Made by a program: the position numbers and the translations under genes. Below are positions 50,001 through 62,484 of a stretch of DNA of 64,000 bases, one piece after another. The DNA comes from Sesamum alatum (lineage: Eukaryota > Streptophyta > Magnoliopsida > Lamiales > Pedaliaceae), in assembly GCA_034509735.1 (NCBI GenBank), contig JACGWO010000001.1, positions 9,254,854 to 9,318,853 on the forward strand. Reading direction: 5' to 3'. Positions within the stretch are counted from its first letter, which is position 1; every line of letters starts with the position of its first letter. The notes beneath the pieces are model-generated. The model made no database searches. It saw nothing but the letters and a program-made list of their open reading frames with translations, and had not been told where the DNA came from.

Positions 50001-53000
50001 AATTGTTTTGGTTATTTGGATCTTGGAGAGATTGTATGTAGCTGTGCCTCTCTGGTTTGCCTACTCTCTAGTTGCATAGCTTTTTTTAGAAGTTACTCAC
50101 ATACCCAAGTATATTAGAATCATAGTAATTGGAACAAAGCGTGAGCTGTATATTCCTACTTCATTCACAAGTTACACTTCTACATTGGCCTTATGTGCAT
50201 TTAGTTGCAAGACATTTCAGAAGTTATAGAAATGCAAAGAGACATTATTGGTAGAAAATTATCTCTTTATAGTAAATAACGTAATCTTTTCAGAGTTTAG
50301 TCTTCAACTGTAGAATCTCATTGCTTGCAGATTGCTGAAGATATGCGGGAGAGATGGGAGACTAGTGATCATCCTGTTGTTCACAAAATCCAGGAGTATG
50401 TTTTATTCCTGATTCCCTAGTTGTATACCATTATTGATAACCGGAGATCATAGAAAACGATCCCAAAACTTATAGTTATACTTGCTGCATTTCAGTATCA
50501 GTGAAACTGTTCTTGGAGAATCTGATGCTGCCATGTCATTCAAAGAGATTCGGCGCAGAGATCCGTAAGATTACATGCTCTCAATTTTTATCTTTTGAAC
50601 GCAATCTTTCTTTTCTAAAAGTCAAGTATGGCTCTTGTTAGGACTTTCTCTTTACCTGAGTTTGTGGCTGAGGTTCAAGAAGTGGTTAAACCGGTTCTCA
50701 ATGCTTATTTCAAAGTAAGCCTTCAACTTCATTAGACTACACGGGTGAATTGATGCATAATTTGGTGCTCCATGATTTAGATGTTTCATGATATTTCAGT
50801 TATTTCTGATGGTACCCCCTTCAAGAACTTTAGATTTGTGTTGAGAAAGTATTATGTTATCTTATTCACTTTTCAACCACAATTCATTTTTTCTTTCATG
50901 CTGTCTTCAGGGGGATATTGAAGTATTAAAAAAGTATTGTAGCTCTCATGTGATTGAGCGGTGTAAAGCAGAGCATAAAGCCTTTGAAACCCAGGGAATC
51001 TTTTTCGATAACAAGGTTAGAATGCATGATAATATTTATGACTCATTTCTACCAAGAGATAGGAATCATCTTCCCCATTTCTGTTGACTTCCAACGTGGC
51101 TGGAGCAATAGCTTTCTCCCAATCTAATCTCTATATGGAGATTATTTTTCTAATGAAGTTGATTTGATTTTCGTAGACACTTTCCTTATATTTGTAGTAC
51201 ATCTGCTATTCTCATTCACTTTCTATCAAAAGTGCAATGTCTGGAACTTGGACCTGATGGTGACTTGGTGTCTAGGAATTGTTGATAAAACTTTTTGCGA
51301 CCTGTAATCTTATAGACAAAATTATTAGCTCTTGGTATTATTTCAAAAAAGCCAAAAGATACATATTGTGTTCATTTTATGAATCTTTTCTTGTGTCCAT
51401 TCAGTGTTGGAAAGGTTGATTTATCTTAATGTTTATGAACCTTCTGCCACCAAGTCTACAGTTCTTTATTCACCAAATGATGCCTTTAGTTGTTGAGTAT
51501 CATGATTGAGAGATTGCTTGAGGTATCAATTGTTATTGAGGTTTAATAATTTGTCAGTATTATCTGCATGCACAAAGCTCGTTATCGTAACTTTGGTGGG
51601 GTTGTGTGTGTGTGTTTTTATCAGACTGGTAGTTGTGGTTACTGATGTAAGCAGGTGGAAGTTGGATATGGTGGACTGTGTGGTGTTGAGGTTGAAGTTA
51701 ATGCAATGGGGACACTGATAGGGTGGCAGGGAACATGTTAATAACATGGAAACTTTGTTGTTTTCTGGTATACCAAGAGTGGAGCTCATTCATAGCTGTT
51801 TGTGTGTGAGTCATATTGTTTTCAAAGGAACTTAGCAGAGTTTAAGTGAATTAACACATGATTTGGTATGCCCCTTGTAAGACACAGATTGCTTTCCACC
51901 TATACGTGCTGCCGTGCAAAACTAATTCTTACTATCCAACAGGTTTCTCATTCAGTTGCATGACTAATAACCAGGATATGCCAAATTAGAGTTTGTGATT
52001 TGGAAGTAACAGTTAGGCCTACTTGACTGTACTACCTACAGGGTGATCTCTGATTTCACATTCTCATACTAAAATGATTGATGTCCTGCGTGCAGATTTT
52101 ACATATATCAGAAGTTGAAGTTCGAGAGACCAAAATGATGGGAGAGACTCCCATAATTATTGTTGCTGTAAGAATACGTTTTTCTGCTAAAAACCTAAAG
52201 ATACTGTTCGCCCCTCTTGATGTATCTGTTAGTTAAATTTGAGGAGATTTGTGTTTGTCTTTTCTAGAATGCCTAGCAGATTGCAACTTATATCATTAGT
52301 GGATTACCACCGCATGTATAAGCACTCCCTGAAACAGAGATGTTCACCAATTGATGCTGATTACCCCTTTGTTTGAACATTGTCACAGTTCCAGACGCAG
52401 CAGGTCTACTGTGTTCGTGATAGACTTGGCTCAATAACAGAAGGTGGCCAGGTACACTTTGGTGGCTTCCCATATTGTAACTTTATTTAATCTCCTTGCT
52501 TCCAAGAAAGTTGAGAGGGAGAAGGAGAATGGGGACCCGGGGGTAGAGGAAAATATTGAACTGTTCTCTCTGTGTGTAGCATCGAGATTATCGAATTGCA
52601 CACTCCATCATTTAAATGCAGTGGTTAAAATGATCAGTACTACAAAATGTGCAAATTTTATAGGAAGATACTTCTGTTCCAAGTGAACAACTTGTTATTT
52701 TAGTTAAATGGTAGGCTCTCTTCTAGCTATCCTTGTGCTTTAGTCCAACCTGTTTCCCTATCTTGACATGAGTTGCACATTGAAGGTTCAGCTGGGTCTG
52801 CTTGAGTGCCATTTAGTGACCTGAAATTGATTGAGCTTTTGGTATTAAAGATTGTTGTAATAATGAAGTGACCCAATTCTTTTGCTGACTCAGGATACTA
52901 TCCACACTGTATATTATGCTTGGGCCATGCAGCAGTTGGATCCAGAAGAAGTGGGAGAAGGTGCTCCTTACTCCATATGGAAGCTTAGAGAAATGCAGCA

Positions 53001-53025
53001 ACTGGGTGTCCGGGCCCTCATTTGA
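47026..53025 (+). CDS. TIM44: TIM44, mitochondrial inner-membrane import motor subunit
   Basis: The peripheral matrix-side subunit that tethers mtHsp70 to the TIM23 channel. Fourteen exons: 47026-47103, 47188-47291, 47927-48010, 48147-48222, 48906-48950, 49061-49507, 49600-49668, 50331-50395, 50496-50564, 50642-50714, 50911-51015, 52096-52167, 52389-52451, 52894-53025. They join in frame to 493 residues. The N-terminus ([20 protein letters not shown]) is a presequence. A coiled-coil, charged region follows ([20 protein letters not shown]), then a Gln/Ser-rich linker ([13 protein letters not shown]). The C-terminal Tim44 domain contains [27 protein letters not shown] and [15 protein letters not shown] at the end. 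Intron 4 carries a poly-C tract (48466-48478). The call is secure; which plant TIM44 paralogue is not resolved. Confidence 0.93.
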
Positions 53026-53929
53026 TTTTTCCCCCTCCCCCCGTTTGGCCAATGTTCAACTATTATCTTTCTTGCCATATGAGGATTTTGTTATTGAATC
53101 TTAGGAGTTAGGAAATGCAGGCCCTGATGCTGACAACTGAGATAAAGAAAGCACAGAGCTACAAGTTTACATAGAAATTGACCATTCTTTTGTATCTTGA
53201 GTTTTGGCTTGAGGCAAAAACGGTAATAAGCATGCATACGTATCTTTCTCAAGAGATGATGAAAATGATAGAGAAATGCGAGTGAAGATGTACTGCTTAA
53301 AAGTGGGGCATATCATATCAAAGTAGCAATATATTATCTTTAATTGGAATGATGTTAATTCCTTGAACCCTAATTATTATCTGACCAAGGAAATGAACCA
53401 AGTGAAGACAAATAACGTTTATCATCCGATGGAGGTTTGCTCCACATTTAGTTATTTTATAATCTTTGGACTTGGATTTGGATGGGTTGCTTCACCATTC
53501 ATCACGGGTCGCTCCCTTTGCATGGATTTATATTTAAATTATTAATATATGTAGTTTGATATGAAAAGGCTTCATTATAGCTGTAAAGTTAGCATGAACT
53601 TGAACTGTCTGTCTAAGCAGGAAAGCCTTTGTGAACATAATAATAATAATAATAAGAATGTGATATTACATACACAAACACGAATAACCAGTTTGACTCA
53701 AGTGGATGATGTTATTAACTACCAACTGTAAGCGCATGTTAGCGAGTGGGCAGCTGAGTTGGATGGAAGCTGAACCGTAATCCAAACTTGCCGACGTGGC
53801 AACTTTCACATCTGTTGTTCCACTCTGTGTTTCCTTGCTTCCCGATTACAATTTACATACCAGACAGGCGAAGGCGAAGGCGAGCTGCACAGGCACACCC
53901 AGTAGATATAGTCAGAGACAGAGGTGTTC
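53026..53929. other. Intergenic region TIM44 - HCF244
   Basis: A 900 bp spacer with an (AAT)n run at about 53637-53655 and otherwise unremarkable AT-rich sequence. Confidence 0.55.
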
Positions 53930-56900
53930 ATGGCCTCCATACTCCACGCCCCTCTTAAACTTAACAACCTTCACTCCCGCGCTTCACTCTCCTGCCGCCG
54001 CTCCTTAGCACCCGACGCCACCGCCTTCACCTCCTCTCCGCCCCACTCCTCTACTTTTACTCTAAGAGGTATCCAATCTTATCTGTCACTTCCACTATTC
54101 TACCCTTATTCAACATTCGCCGGCTTCAATTATCACCTATATTCTCTGATTTGATCTTTTATTGTTACCGATAATTAACTTTTGCAATGTTCAGGCAGGG
54201 GCAATGCCGCTACAGTAACCTGCAACGCACAGGCTGCACCAGCGGCGGTGAATTTGGCTCCAGGAACGCCGGTCAGGCCCACCAGCATACTCGTAGTGGG
54301 TGCTACGGGCACATTGGGCAGACAGATCGTCAGGAGAGCACTCGATGAGGGATATGATGTCAGGTGCCTCGTCAGACCTCGCCCTGCCCCTGCTGATTTT
54401 CTCCGCGACTGGGGCGCTACCGTTGTCAACGTAAACTTACTAACTCACTCCACCTTCCTTCTTTAATGATTTTTACATATACGCATTGCTTAATTTTGCA
54501 AGTTTTTGGAGCATTTAGGACTTATGATTCCGCAGTGGGATATTGGTTTATGAAAAAGTGTGTTATTTTTTAGCTTTATATGTTCTTCCCACAATTCCTT
54601 GCATGCATTGCATATTGCTGTGATTCTGCCCGATGACAGTTGGGAATTATAACGTGTATTATGTGACATAGAGTGCTATTGCATTGTGTATTGCTACATG
54701 AATTCGGCTATATATGTGAGATAAAGTTTCTTTTATTTGCCTAACATGTTTTCTATCTTGTTCATGGAGGTTTCTTAAACAGAACCTTTGGTGAGGAAGG
54801 GAGAAGAGATTTATCCCTGGAATGCTGAAGATAACATATTGACACAGATTTTTTTTGAACAGGCAGACTTGAGCAAACCTGAGACCATACCAGCAACATT
54901 GGTTGGTGTACATACGATTATCGACTGCGCCACAGGACGTCCAGAGGAGCCTATAAAAACTGTGAGGACACTTGCCAACTGTATGATATCTTTTGTATGA
55001 AAAATGGCCGAATAGAATGGATGTATGCTGGGTTACGACAGTCACTATTTCTATTGGGTTTTCACTTAAAATGCTGTATTTAGTTCACCTTTTCCCTTTA
55101 GGTAGACTGGGAAGGAAAAGTTGCTCTTATACAATGTGCAAAGGCCATGGGAATCCAAAAATTTGTCTTCTTTTCCATTCACAACTGTGAGAAGCATCCC
55201 GAAGTTCCACTAATGGAGATCAAGTACTGCACTGAGAAGTTTCTTCGCGATTCAGGACTGAACCATATAATTATCAGACTTTGTGGTTTCATGCAGGTGA
55301 ATACATCTCCCTGCTGAAGGTTTGGGTGTACATTGCTTTCTTATCAAATTGCTTTATTCATTGGTCAGGCAATCCAGTTGTTAAACATAACTGCTTGATT
55401 TAAGTAAAAGAAAATGAATCTCAGGGAATGCTAGCTAATGAAGTAGTAAAGGAAAATTACTATCTGGGAATGTCAGCCAATTACGGAAACTTGAGAGATA
55501 TATTCTACTATGAACTTCTTTCTCATGAAGTCAATTTCTGAACACGTGGAAGTCACATTTTTTCTGGAACTTTACTATGATCTGAATTTTTTCATAATAT
55601 TCTTTGTGTTGCAATACTTCAACATCTGGCTGTCATTTGCTTATCTGATTTAATGGTGATTCACATACTGGCCAGGGCCTGATTGGACAGTACGCAGTAC
55701 CCATATTGGAAGAGAAATCTGTTTGGGGCACTGATGCTCCTACAAGAATAGCATACATGGACACTCAGGTAAAATGTCATAGCCTAAGCATGTCTGAATC
55801 TCTGAAGTAACTGGAATTACAACAGTTGTCCTATCTTCACCAGGATATTGCTCGACTAACATTTATAGCTCTGCGCAATGAGAACATCAATGGGAAACTT
55901 CTCACGTTTGCTGGACCCCGTGCATGGACGACCCAAGAGGTAAAGAAAAATGTATTAACAATGTGAAAGGACAGATATATTCTGCAAACATTGAGCAGAG
56001 TCTCTGAAGGCTCATAGTTGCCGCTTCCCTTCGTTCTTTCTCCCTCTGCTTCCCATCTGTCAGTGTGTGTTTCTTTGTGGACGCTTAAAGCTGGGGGTTA
56101 GGATGGATTGGGCTTGTAGGACAGGCAAGTAAAGAATTCATAAAACAGGATTAGCAAGATGCAAGCTTCCCCGTCCACTTTTGCCACTGCTCTTGTGCTT
56201 TTAAGTTGATAGGAGTTGGTTCATGCCTCAGTGCCTACGCGCTATCTGAAATTAAATCTGTTTTTTCGAAATTCCTTACAACAACTCTAAGCTGCATCAT
56301 TTTTGTCTATCAGCCAATGCCGATGCCCTAACTCTGGTCTCAGTGTGGGAATTTAATATTATTTTGGGCATCTTGGTTTCAGGTGATAACCTTGTGCGAG
56401 AGGCTTGCTGGTCAAGATGCAAATGTTACCACTGTTCCTGTCTCGGTTCTGAGATTTACTCGTCAGCTGACTCGCCTGTTTGAGTGGACCAGTGATGTTG
56501 CTGACAGATTGGCATTTTCAGAGGTATGTTCTTTTTTCCTTTGTCTATGAGGGTGCTTATACTATCATTCCGCGAGATAAGGAAAAGCATTTTTCATCAC
56601 TTGACCTGACCACATGCCAAGTGATGTGTTTGATCAGATTTCCAATCACCATCTATCCATACTTTTAAGGTCACTTCTTGACTCATATTAGAATTTGACA
56701 ATGTTTCGTTCAAGACTTCATCAGGGCCTTGCTTATAATTTATCATCACTGATTACGTGTTGTTGGTGGCTTTGTCCCTTGTGATACAAATTGATGCAGT
56801 ATCATGTTTGCAGTTGATCATAAGTTTTGTTCTGTAAGTAATTTTGCTCTTTCTGTAAATTAATAATAGTGCTTTTTGGTTACTTTTGTAGGTTCTGACT

Positions 56901-57068
56901 AGTGATACTGTTTTCTCTGTCCCAATGGCTGAGACATACAATCTTCTTGGAGTGGATGCCAAGGATATTAGTTCACTAGAGAAATATCTGCAGGATTATT
57001 TCACAAACATTTTGAAGAAGTTGAAAGACATCAAAGCACAGTCCAAACAAACTGATATTTACTTTTGA
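53930..57068 (+). CDS. HCF244: HCF244, chloroplast photosystem II D1 assembly factor
   Basis: An atypical short-chain dehydrogenase-like protein (cyanobacterial Ycf39 relative) needed for psbA translation and early photosystem II assembly at the thylakoid. Exons 53930-54068, 54195-54430, 54863-54961, 55102-55296, 55676-55768, 55844-55939, 56383-56523 and 56892-57068 join in frame to 391 residues (about 395 in Arabidopsis). Residues 1 to about 60 are a Ser/Leu/His-rich transit peptide. The NAD(P)-binding glycine motif [10 protein letters not shown] is at 79-88, followed by VRCLVRPRP. Further blocks are [68 protein letters not shown] and [15 protein letters not shown]. The start is the ATG at 53930; an upstream GTG is in frame but not plausible. 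The call is very secure. Confidence 0.95.
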
Positions 57069-57902
57069 CACTACCCTCCATGCAATAGATAAAGGTCACC
57101 TTGCTTTCGGTATATAATTTGTATACATGTTGGATATTGACATCTTCTTGTATTCCCTTATTATTAAAAGAGTTAAATGGCATAATATTTATTTGTGGAG
57201 CTGAGAATAGACTGGTGAGGAGCAATGACTGAAGTAATAACAACAGTGTTGCAAAATGGCAGGATCAGTAACTATAGTATTACCCCATATAGGTATAGTC
57301 ATGAAGAGTTTCTCTTTCTGACTGCCAACGCAGCTATCATCTTTAGTGCCTCCTCGAATTCCAGGTATACTGTGGTCGCCGCACCCACACCCACATGCAT
57401 GTGTATTTACAGAAGAAGCCGTAAAAATTTGCAGCTCATGCATCCAACTTTTTATTTTTGTCTGTATATTATTTGAGAGGGGATAGTGGTCATTAATTTT
57501 CGATGATGGCATGGCAGCTGGGAAGACAAATCTGGTCCGAGCAAAATTTTTTATTTCTTCATCCGAATATTAGGGTGTGTGTGCGTGCGTGCGGCATGGA
57601 CCTTTTTGTATTGGGCCGGTCAAACACAAAGGAGAGATTGTTTGTTAGAACTATCTTTGAATCTTATTTGGATCTAAGAAAAGTTGCAAAAAATATAAGA
57701 AATGACCTAGGAAGGGATATTCACCGAGTCAGAAATGAAAATCATAGGCAGATCGAAAACCTAGGAAGGGAAATGATGAATTGTAGTTATAATGAAATCT
57801 TTATTGCTGGTTGATATGATTGTTTTTAAGTAGAGGCGGAGGCCAGCCCCTCCATCATGTCCATTCAACTGCAGGAGGTGGTAGTAATTTCATAATTATG
57901 AA

Positions 57903-57928
57903 ACACACACACACACACACACACACAA
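57903..57928. repeat. (AC)n microsatellite
   Basis: A pure AC run in intergenic DNA 3' of HCF244. Confidence 0.9.
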
Positions 57929-59731
57929 ACAGAGAGCGTATGATGTTGGACATTGATATATCTTAATCTTAAATTGAAATATATGGAATTGATCCTCCAG
58001 CTTTGTTAAACGATGTGAGCTAGGGACAAAATTACATAAAGTTGTGTCATTTTCTATCACCTGTCTCGTGTCTTATCCTCTCCTTTGATGATTCAATACG
58101 CTGATGACTACTTGTTTCTTTTCTTTTCTCATTATTCCTTTTTATCATTATTACGAGGAAATTAAGATAATAAATAATAATAATAATAATAATATCGTCC
58201 CAACAAGAAGGCCGACAATATTGTGATTGTGATGAGCCCCTTTCACAGGAAGGGTAGGGGCCGGGTCCTGTATATATATACAACTAAAATCTACTTACCA
58301 ATTACAGATCATATAGAGACGTCACATTAATTGCGTGAGCTACCATTTTAATTTGAACATTTTAGTTAAATACCAATTGCTGATATCAACTATATATAAA
58401 CTTATATATTATTGTTGATGATCATCATGACATTCTTTTCGGAAGTTGATTGCATACATGCGTAGAAGATATATTAATAATAACAGCATACATGCAGTTA
58501 GGGTACGTAGTACATAGAATTAATTAGATGAACATCTTTGACGCGATAAAATTATATGCCACACGAAACATATTTCATATAGTTTGATGGATGTCTTAGT
58601 TAATGTGCAACTAGTGTGTGTGCGTGTGTGTGGTATATATAGATAGGTAGGAAATGATGCATGCATGGTGGAGTACTAACTCATCATATTCATATGATGA
58701 ATTTACTTTTTTAAAATAGTGTTTTTTGTTGACATTAAAAGTAAAATGAAAGATAATATATATGGGTATGTGATGAGTAGTTTAAGTGTATGGTGATGTT
58801 GAAAGGAGAGAGAGAGAGAGAGATATAGATATAAATAGTGAGTGTTTGTGTGTGTTGGCAACATGGACATGGAGACAATTCCAAGAAACCATGTATATAT
58901 ATATATATATGGGTAATAATAGGGAATATGAAAGCCGTACAAATCCCCATATATGGTACATTGCTACAGTAGCTAGTTGTAATAAATATTTGAGTGGACC
59001 GTACAACAATAAATACTAATTTCACATGCATAACCCTTATTTATATATAGATTTGTGTGTGATGAGGTAGAAAAGTACAGACACACAGTTACCGCAAAAC
59101 ATGCACATGCATGGAATTTTCCTATTTAATTTAATTATTATTATTATTATAAATATATGGTGAGTGAATAGTGATGCATTGGTAGCTCTAGCTGTTAATT
59201 TGGTATATATATATCATGAGACATACCATTCAAGTTGAATGACCACACTCTACATCCTCCTAATACATTAATATGCATGAGGTGTTGTAAAGCATATATA
59301 TTAAAAATAAATTTGGAATATTTTTTATAAATTGAGAAGGATTTCTAGTGTACATTTTATGATTGTCGTGAGGGGGTAAGCAAACAAATTAAGAGAGAGG
59401 ACACAAATAGACAGGGTACATACGTACTCATGATACGTAACATAAAATAAATAAAAAATAATAATAATAATTAAAGAGAATAACTAATTAGGATGATGAA
59501 TATTGAATGAAATGCATTTAATTTCACTTTCACTAATTTCTTAATTAATCATGCAAGTGCAACTTGTACTTTTATATATGTATTGCAAATTAATTAAAGG
59601 CCAACCCATATATAATTGGGTATACAGAGTAGTACCTGGCTACTAAAACTGTTGTATTTCTTACCTCTCATTCTCACCCTCATCTCTTAGGTAAAAGTTA
59701 AACCAAAAAAGGAGGAGAGACTGGAAATACA

Positions 59732-59779
<48 letters not shown>
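59732..59779. repeat. (TTA)n microsatellite
   Basis: About 16 TTA units, followed after a short gap by (ATG)n/(GGT)n at 59800-59834. Confidence 0.9.
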
Positions 59780-59956
59780 TGTTTAATATTAATAGTATAT
59801 GATGATGATGATGAAGATGATGATGGTGGTGGTGGGGAGCAGCTGTCCTGAGTTTGGAAGTTTGCTCCCCCCTCCAATTCAATGCATGTGAATCTCATCC
59901 TATTTCTGATCAATCTCATCAAATCCCCACCACACTTTTAACATCCCTCATCCCAA

Positions 59957-60400
59957 TATTTCAAAGGGTAAATTACATCTGCCTCCCATGATGTTTATTA
60001 TAATTACATATATTTTTTCGTTATTTGAAAAATTACAAATACCTTTTGAGGTTTGTAACCGTCTAACAAATAATTCATTTCTATCCATTTTTATGAGTGA
60101 ACTGACCAAAATGCCCTTGTGCACTTTATTTAATTTTTAAAATTCTTTGATTTTTTTTGGACTATAATGCGCAGGGAGATATTCTTAAAGTTTTTTACAC
60201 AGATGAGTTAATAATGCAATTTGCCTCAACTAATTTTTCTACAATTTAACTAAAAAATTAAGAGCAAAATGGTCAATTTTAAGCTTTTGGTTGAAAATTA
60301 CAAACCTCAGGGAAATATTTGTAATTTTTCAAACAACGAAGAGATATTTGTAACTATGTCAAATCTCAAGAAAAGTAAATGTAATTTACCCTATTTCAAA
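59957..60400. mobile_element. Foldback Mutator-like MITE with perfect 9-bp target duplication
   Basis: The element proper is 59966-60391 (426 bp). It begins GGGTAAATTACAT and ends ATGTAATTTACCC, a perfect 13-bp terminal inverted repeat. It is flanked on both sides by the 9 bp TATTTCAAA (59957-59965 and 60392-60400). The inverted similarity extends inward: TTACAAATACC and GAGGTTTGTAA on the left mirror TTACAAACCTC and ATATTTGTAA on the right, so a single strand can fold on itself. There is no coding capacity. A 9-bp duplication points to the Mutator-like (MULE) superfamily. A diverged copy is at 46444-46860. Confidence 0.85.
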
Positions 60401-60975
60401 ATTGTTCAAAAACGAACTCACCTCCTACGTACCCCTTTCTTTCTTGTTCTCTCTATATATATATAGATGATGATGATTAATATTGATGATATATTTTACT
60501 ACAAGGCTTGATTCCTTAATTTCAATTTAGGTCTGGGTAAAGAGGAGGAATTATATATAATTCAACATTAATTATATAAGAAACTATTAGCTAGAGACAG
60601 TAATGGTAGCGTTTTGTCTTCATTTGCTCATCACATGCATCATACATACCATCAATAATGCCACAGGGATTTATTAATTTCTCCCTTGCAGTAATTACAT
60701 CCATACATAATTATAATTATAATGATGACATTATGTTTAGTTAACCGCTATAGAATGTATGTTAATCACGTTAGGCAATGAAGGAAAAATTGAGCGCTAC
60801 AAGAAAATAAGACATATACTACGAATAATATTGCAACAAAATAAATTTCATAGTTAATTAATGAGATGGACTAATAATGGATATTTCATAGCAAATTGTG
60901 TATTAAATTATCTAAAAGGAAAGAGGTATGTAAGCAATAAAATGACTACAAAAATTGTAATTATGTAGCTAATGA

Positions 60976-61324
60976 CGCTAGAAAAAATATTACTATTAGC
61001 TATATTTTTAATGATCATGGCTAAAAACCATGGTAAATAATTATTATTAACTACGGTGAAATAAAAATCGATACAAAAACTCATTTTTCCACCATGAAAA
61101 ACTTATTTGCCACGGCTTTTAGCCGTATTAAAAACATTCGCCATGGCTTTTAGCCGTGTTAAAAACATTCGCCATGGCTTTTAGCCATGGCAAATGTTTT
61201 AGCTACCCTCGCAAAAACCACGGTCGACAACCGTTGTGTGGTCGTGGTCAATGACTATTCGCTATGGTTATTTAGTATTAACCATGGCAATTAGCCATGG
61301 TTAAAGGTCATATTTTTTGTAGTG
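60976..61324. mobile_element. Nested CACTA-like MITE with 3-bp TGA duplication
   Basis: The left end CGCTAGAAAAAATATTAC pairs with the inverse of the right end (CACTACAAAAAATATGAC) at 15 of 18 positions. Both flanks are TGA (60973-60975 and 61325-61327), the 3-bp duplication expected for CACTA elements. The interior carries multiple CCATGG and GGCTAA/TTAGCC motifs in both orientations and a 31-bp tandem repeat. There is no coding region. Confidence 0.7.
61109..61196. repeat. 31-bp tandem repeat with internal hairpin
   Basis: Units start at 61109, 61140 and 61171. Each begins GCCA(C/T)GGCTTTTAGCC; the first two continue to AAAAACATTC and the third is partial. Each unit contains the short palindrome GGCTTTTAGCC. 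They sit inside the nested CACTA-like element. Confidence 0.8.
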
Positions 61325-62484
61325 TGAGATGGATATTAACAATGGAATTCCGTAGTAAATATGTATTAAAAATATCCAAAGAAAATGAGATACATAGGCA
61401 ACGACTTAACGACAAAGTTTTGCTTAGGAAATAAATTTGAAAATAAAAAATATAAAATATTTTAATTTACAAATTGAACTACGGAATTATCATAGTTCCA
61501 AAAATGAAAATTGCTACGAACGTCTAATTTGCAATGGAAACACAAATGGCTATAAATTTTCATAGCTATAGTAAGGAAAAGAGCTACGAAACATCTATTT
61601 CTATAGGGACGACATTGCTAGAGAATTTTGGTAAAAAAATTGCAACATAATTTTCGTAGCCATGACATTGGAAATTAATTACTACAAAATTTCCACTTCC
61701 ATTGCGCCAATAGTGGCTACAGATTTTCTTTAGTACATGAGATACCCCGTCCACATTGATTATGAACTAATATGATAAACAATATACACTTACCAAAGAA
61801 CTCAAGTTCATCCATTGGATATCCCTTTTTAGCAACTTGTTCGTAATTGAATTTTAGCAATTCTCATGTCCAACAGGCTCACAAGCCACAGCGTGACAAA
61901 TGATATGAGAGCCAATCACCAAGCAAAGTCGAGAACGAATGGTATGCGGGACAAAGTGCTACGCATGTGAGAGCGGGTCGGGGGCTTGATACTATGAATA
62001 TAGCAATAAAATTTTCGTAGCTAAGATTATAAAAATTATTAATATTCGCAACGGAATTTCGTTATTATCGCAACAAAATTGGCTACAAAACCTACATATA
62101 TTATACACCTACAAAAAGGGCTACAGAAATCCATAGTCGTGAAATAACTACATAAATTAAAATAACTGTAGTCAAAATTAACTACAAAGGTATAAGTTCC
62201 GGAAATAGCTACAATAATTTTTGTAGCTGTAGATACAAATATATCTTTTAAAAAAAAAAAAAGATACAAATATATGAGCATATGCTACGGCTAGCCTGAA
62301 GTAAATGTCTTATTTTTTAGCAGCGAAGGATTCCAAAGCAACCAATTATATTAATGAGAATGGAAGAATTAGGCCCAGACATTTAATTTTTTGTAATTAA
62401 TTAAGAGTCATAAATAATATTGTGGAATATTAATGGCGCGACGGAGGAAGAACTAGACCAATTAATGGTTGTATACTGAAGAAA

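Larger units (their letters stand above)
57069..59956. other. AT-rich intergenic DNA with microsatellites
   Basis: No convincing gene. An open frame at 57503-57814 (103 residues if translated) contains a charged segment with two CCTAGGAAGGGA copies at the DNA level but no recognised domain. Microsatellites include (AC)n 57903-57928, (AAT)n about 58173-58194, (GA)n 58806-58823 and TA-rich runs. Confidence 0.5.
60795..62325. mobile_element. Degenerate non-autonomous CACTA-like element (outer)
   Basis: The left end CGCTACAAGAAAATAAGACAT and the inverse of the right end (CGCTGCTAAAAAATAAGACAT) match at about 17 of 21 positions. They resemble the CACTACAAGAAAA ends of CACTA elements. The interior (1.5 kb) is full of short GCTAC/GTAGC motifs in both orientations, as in CACTA subterminal regions, and has no transposase. 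Flanking triplets GAG and AAG agree at 2 of 3. A second element (60976-61324) is nested inside. Confidence 0.55.

Noticed and set aside
58735..59031. Several overlapping open frames in TA-rich DNA
   Set aside because: They arise from microsatellites (TA)n and (GA)n; no domain.
61109..61196. Tandem repeats resembling a CRISPR array
   Set aside because: The units are contiguous without variable spacers and sit in a eukaryotic transposon.
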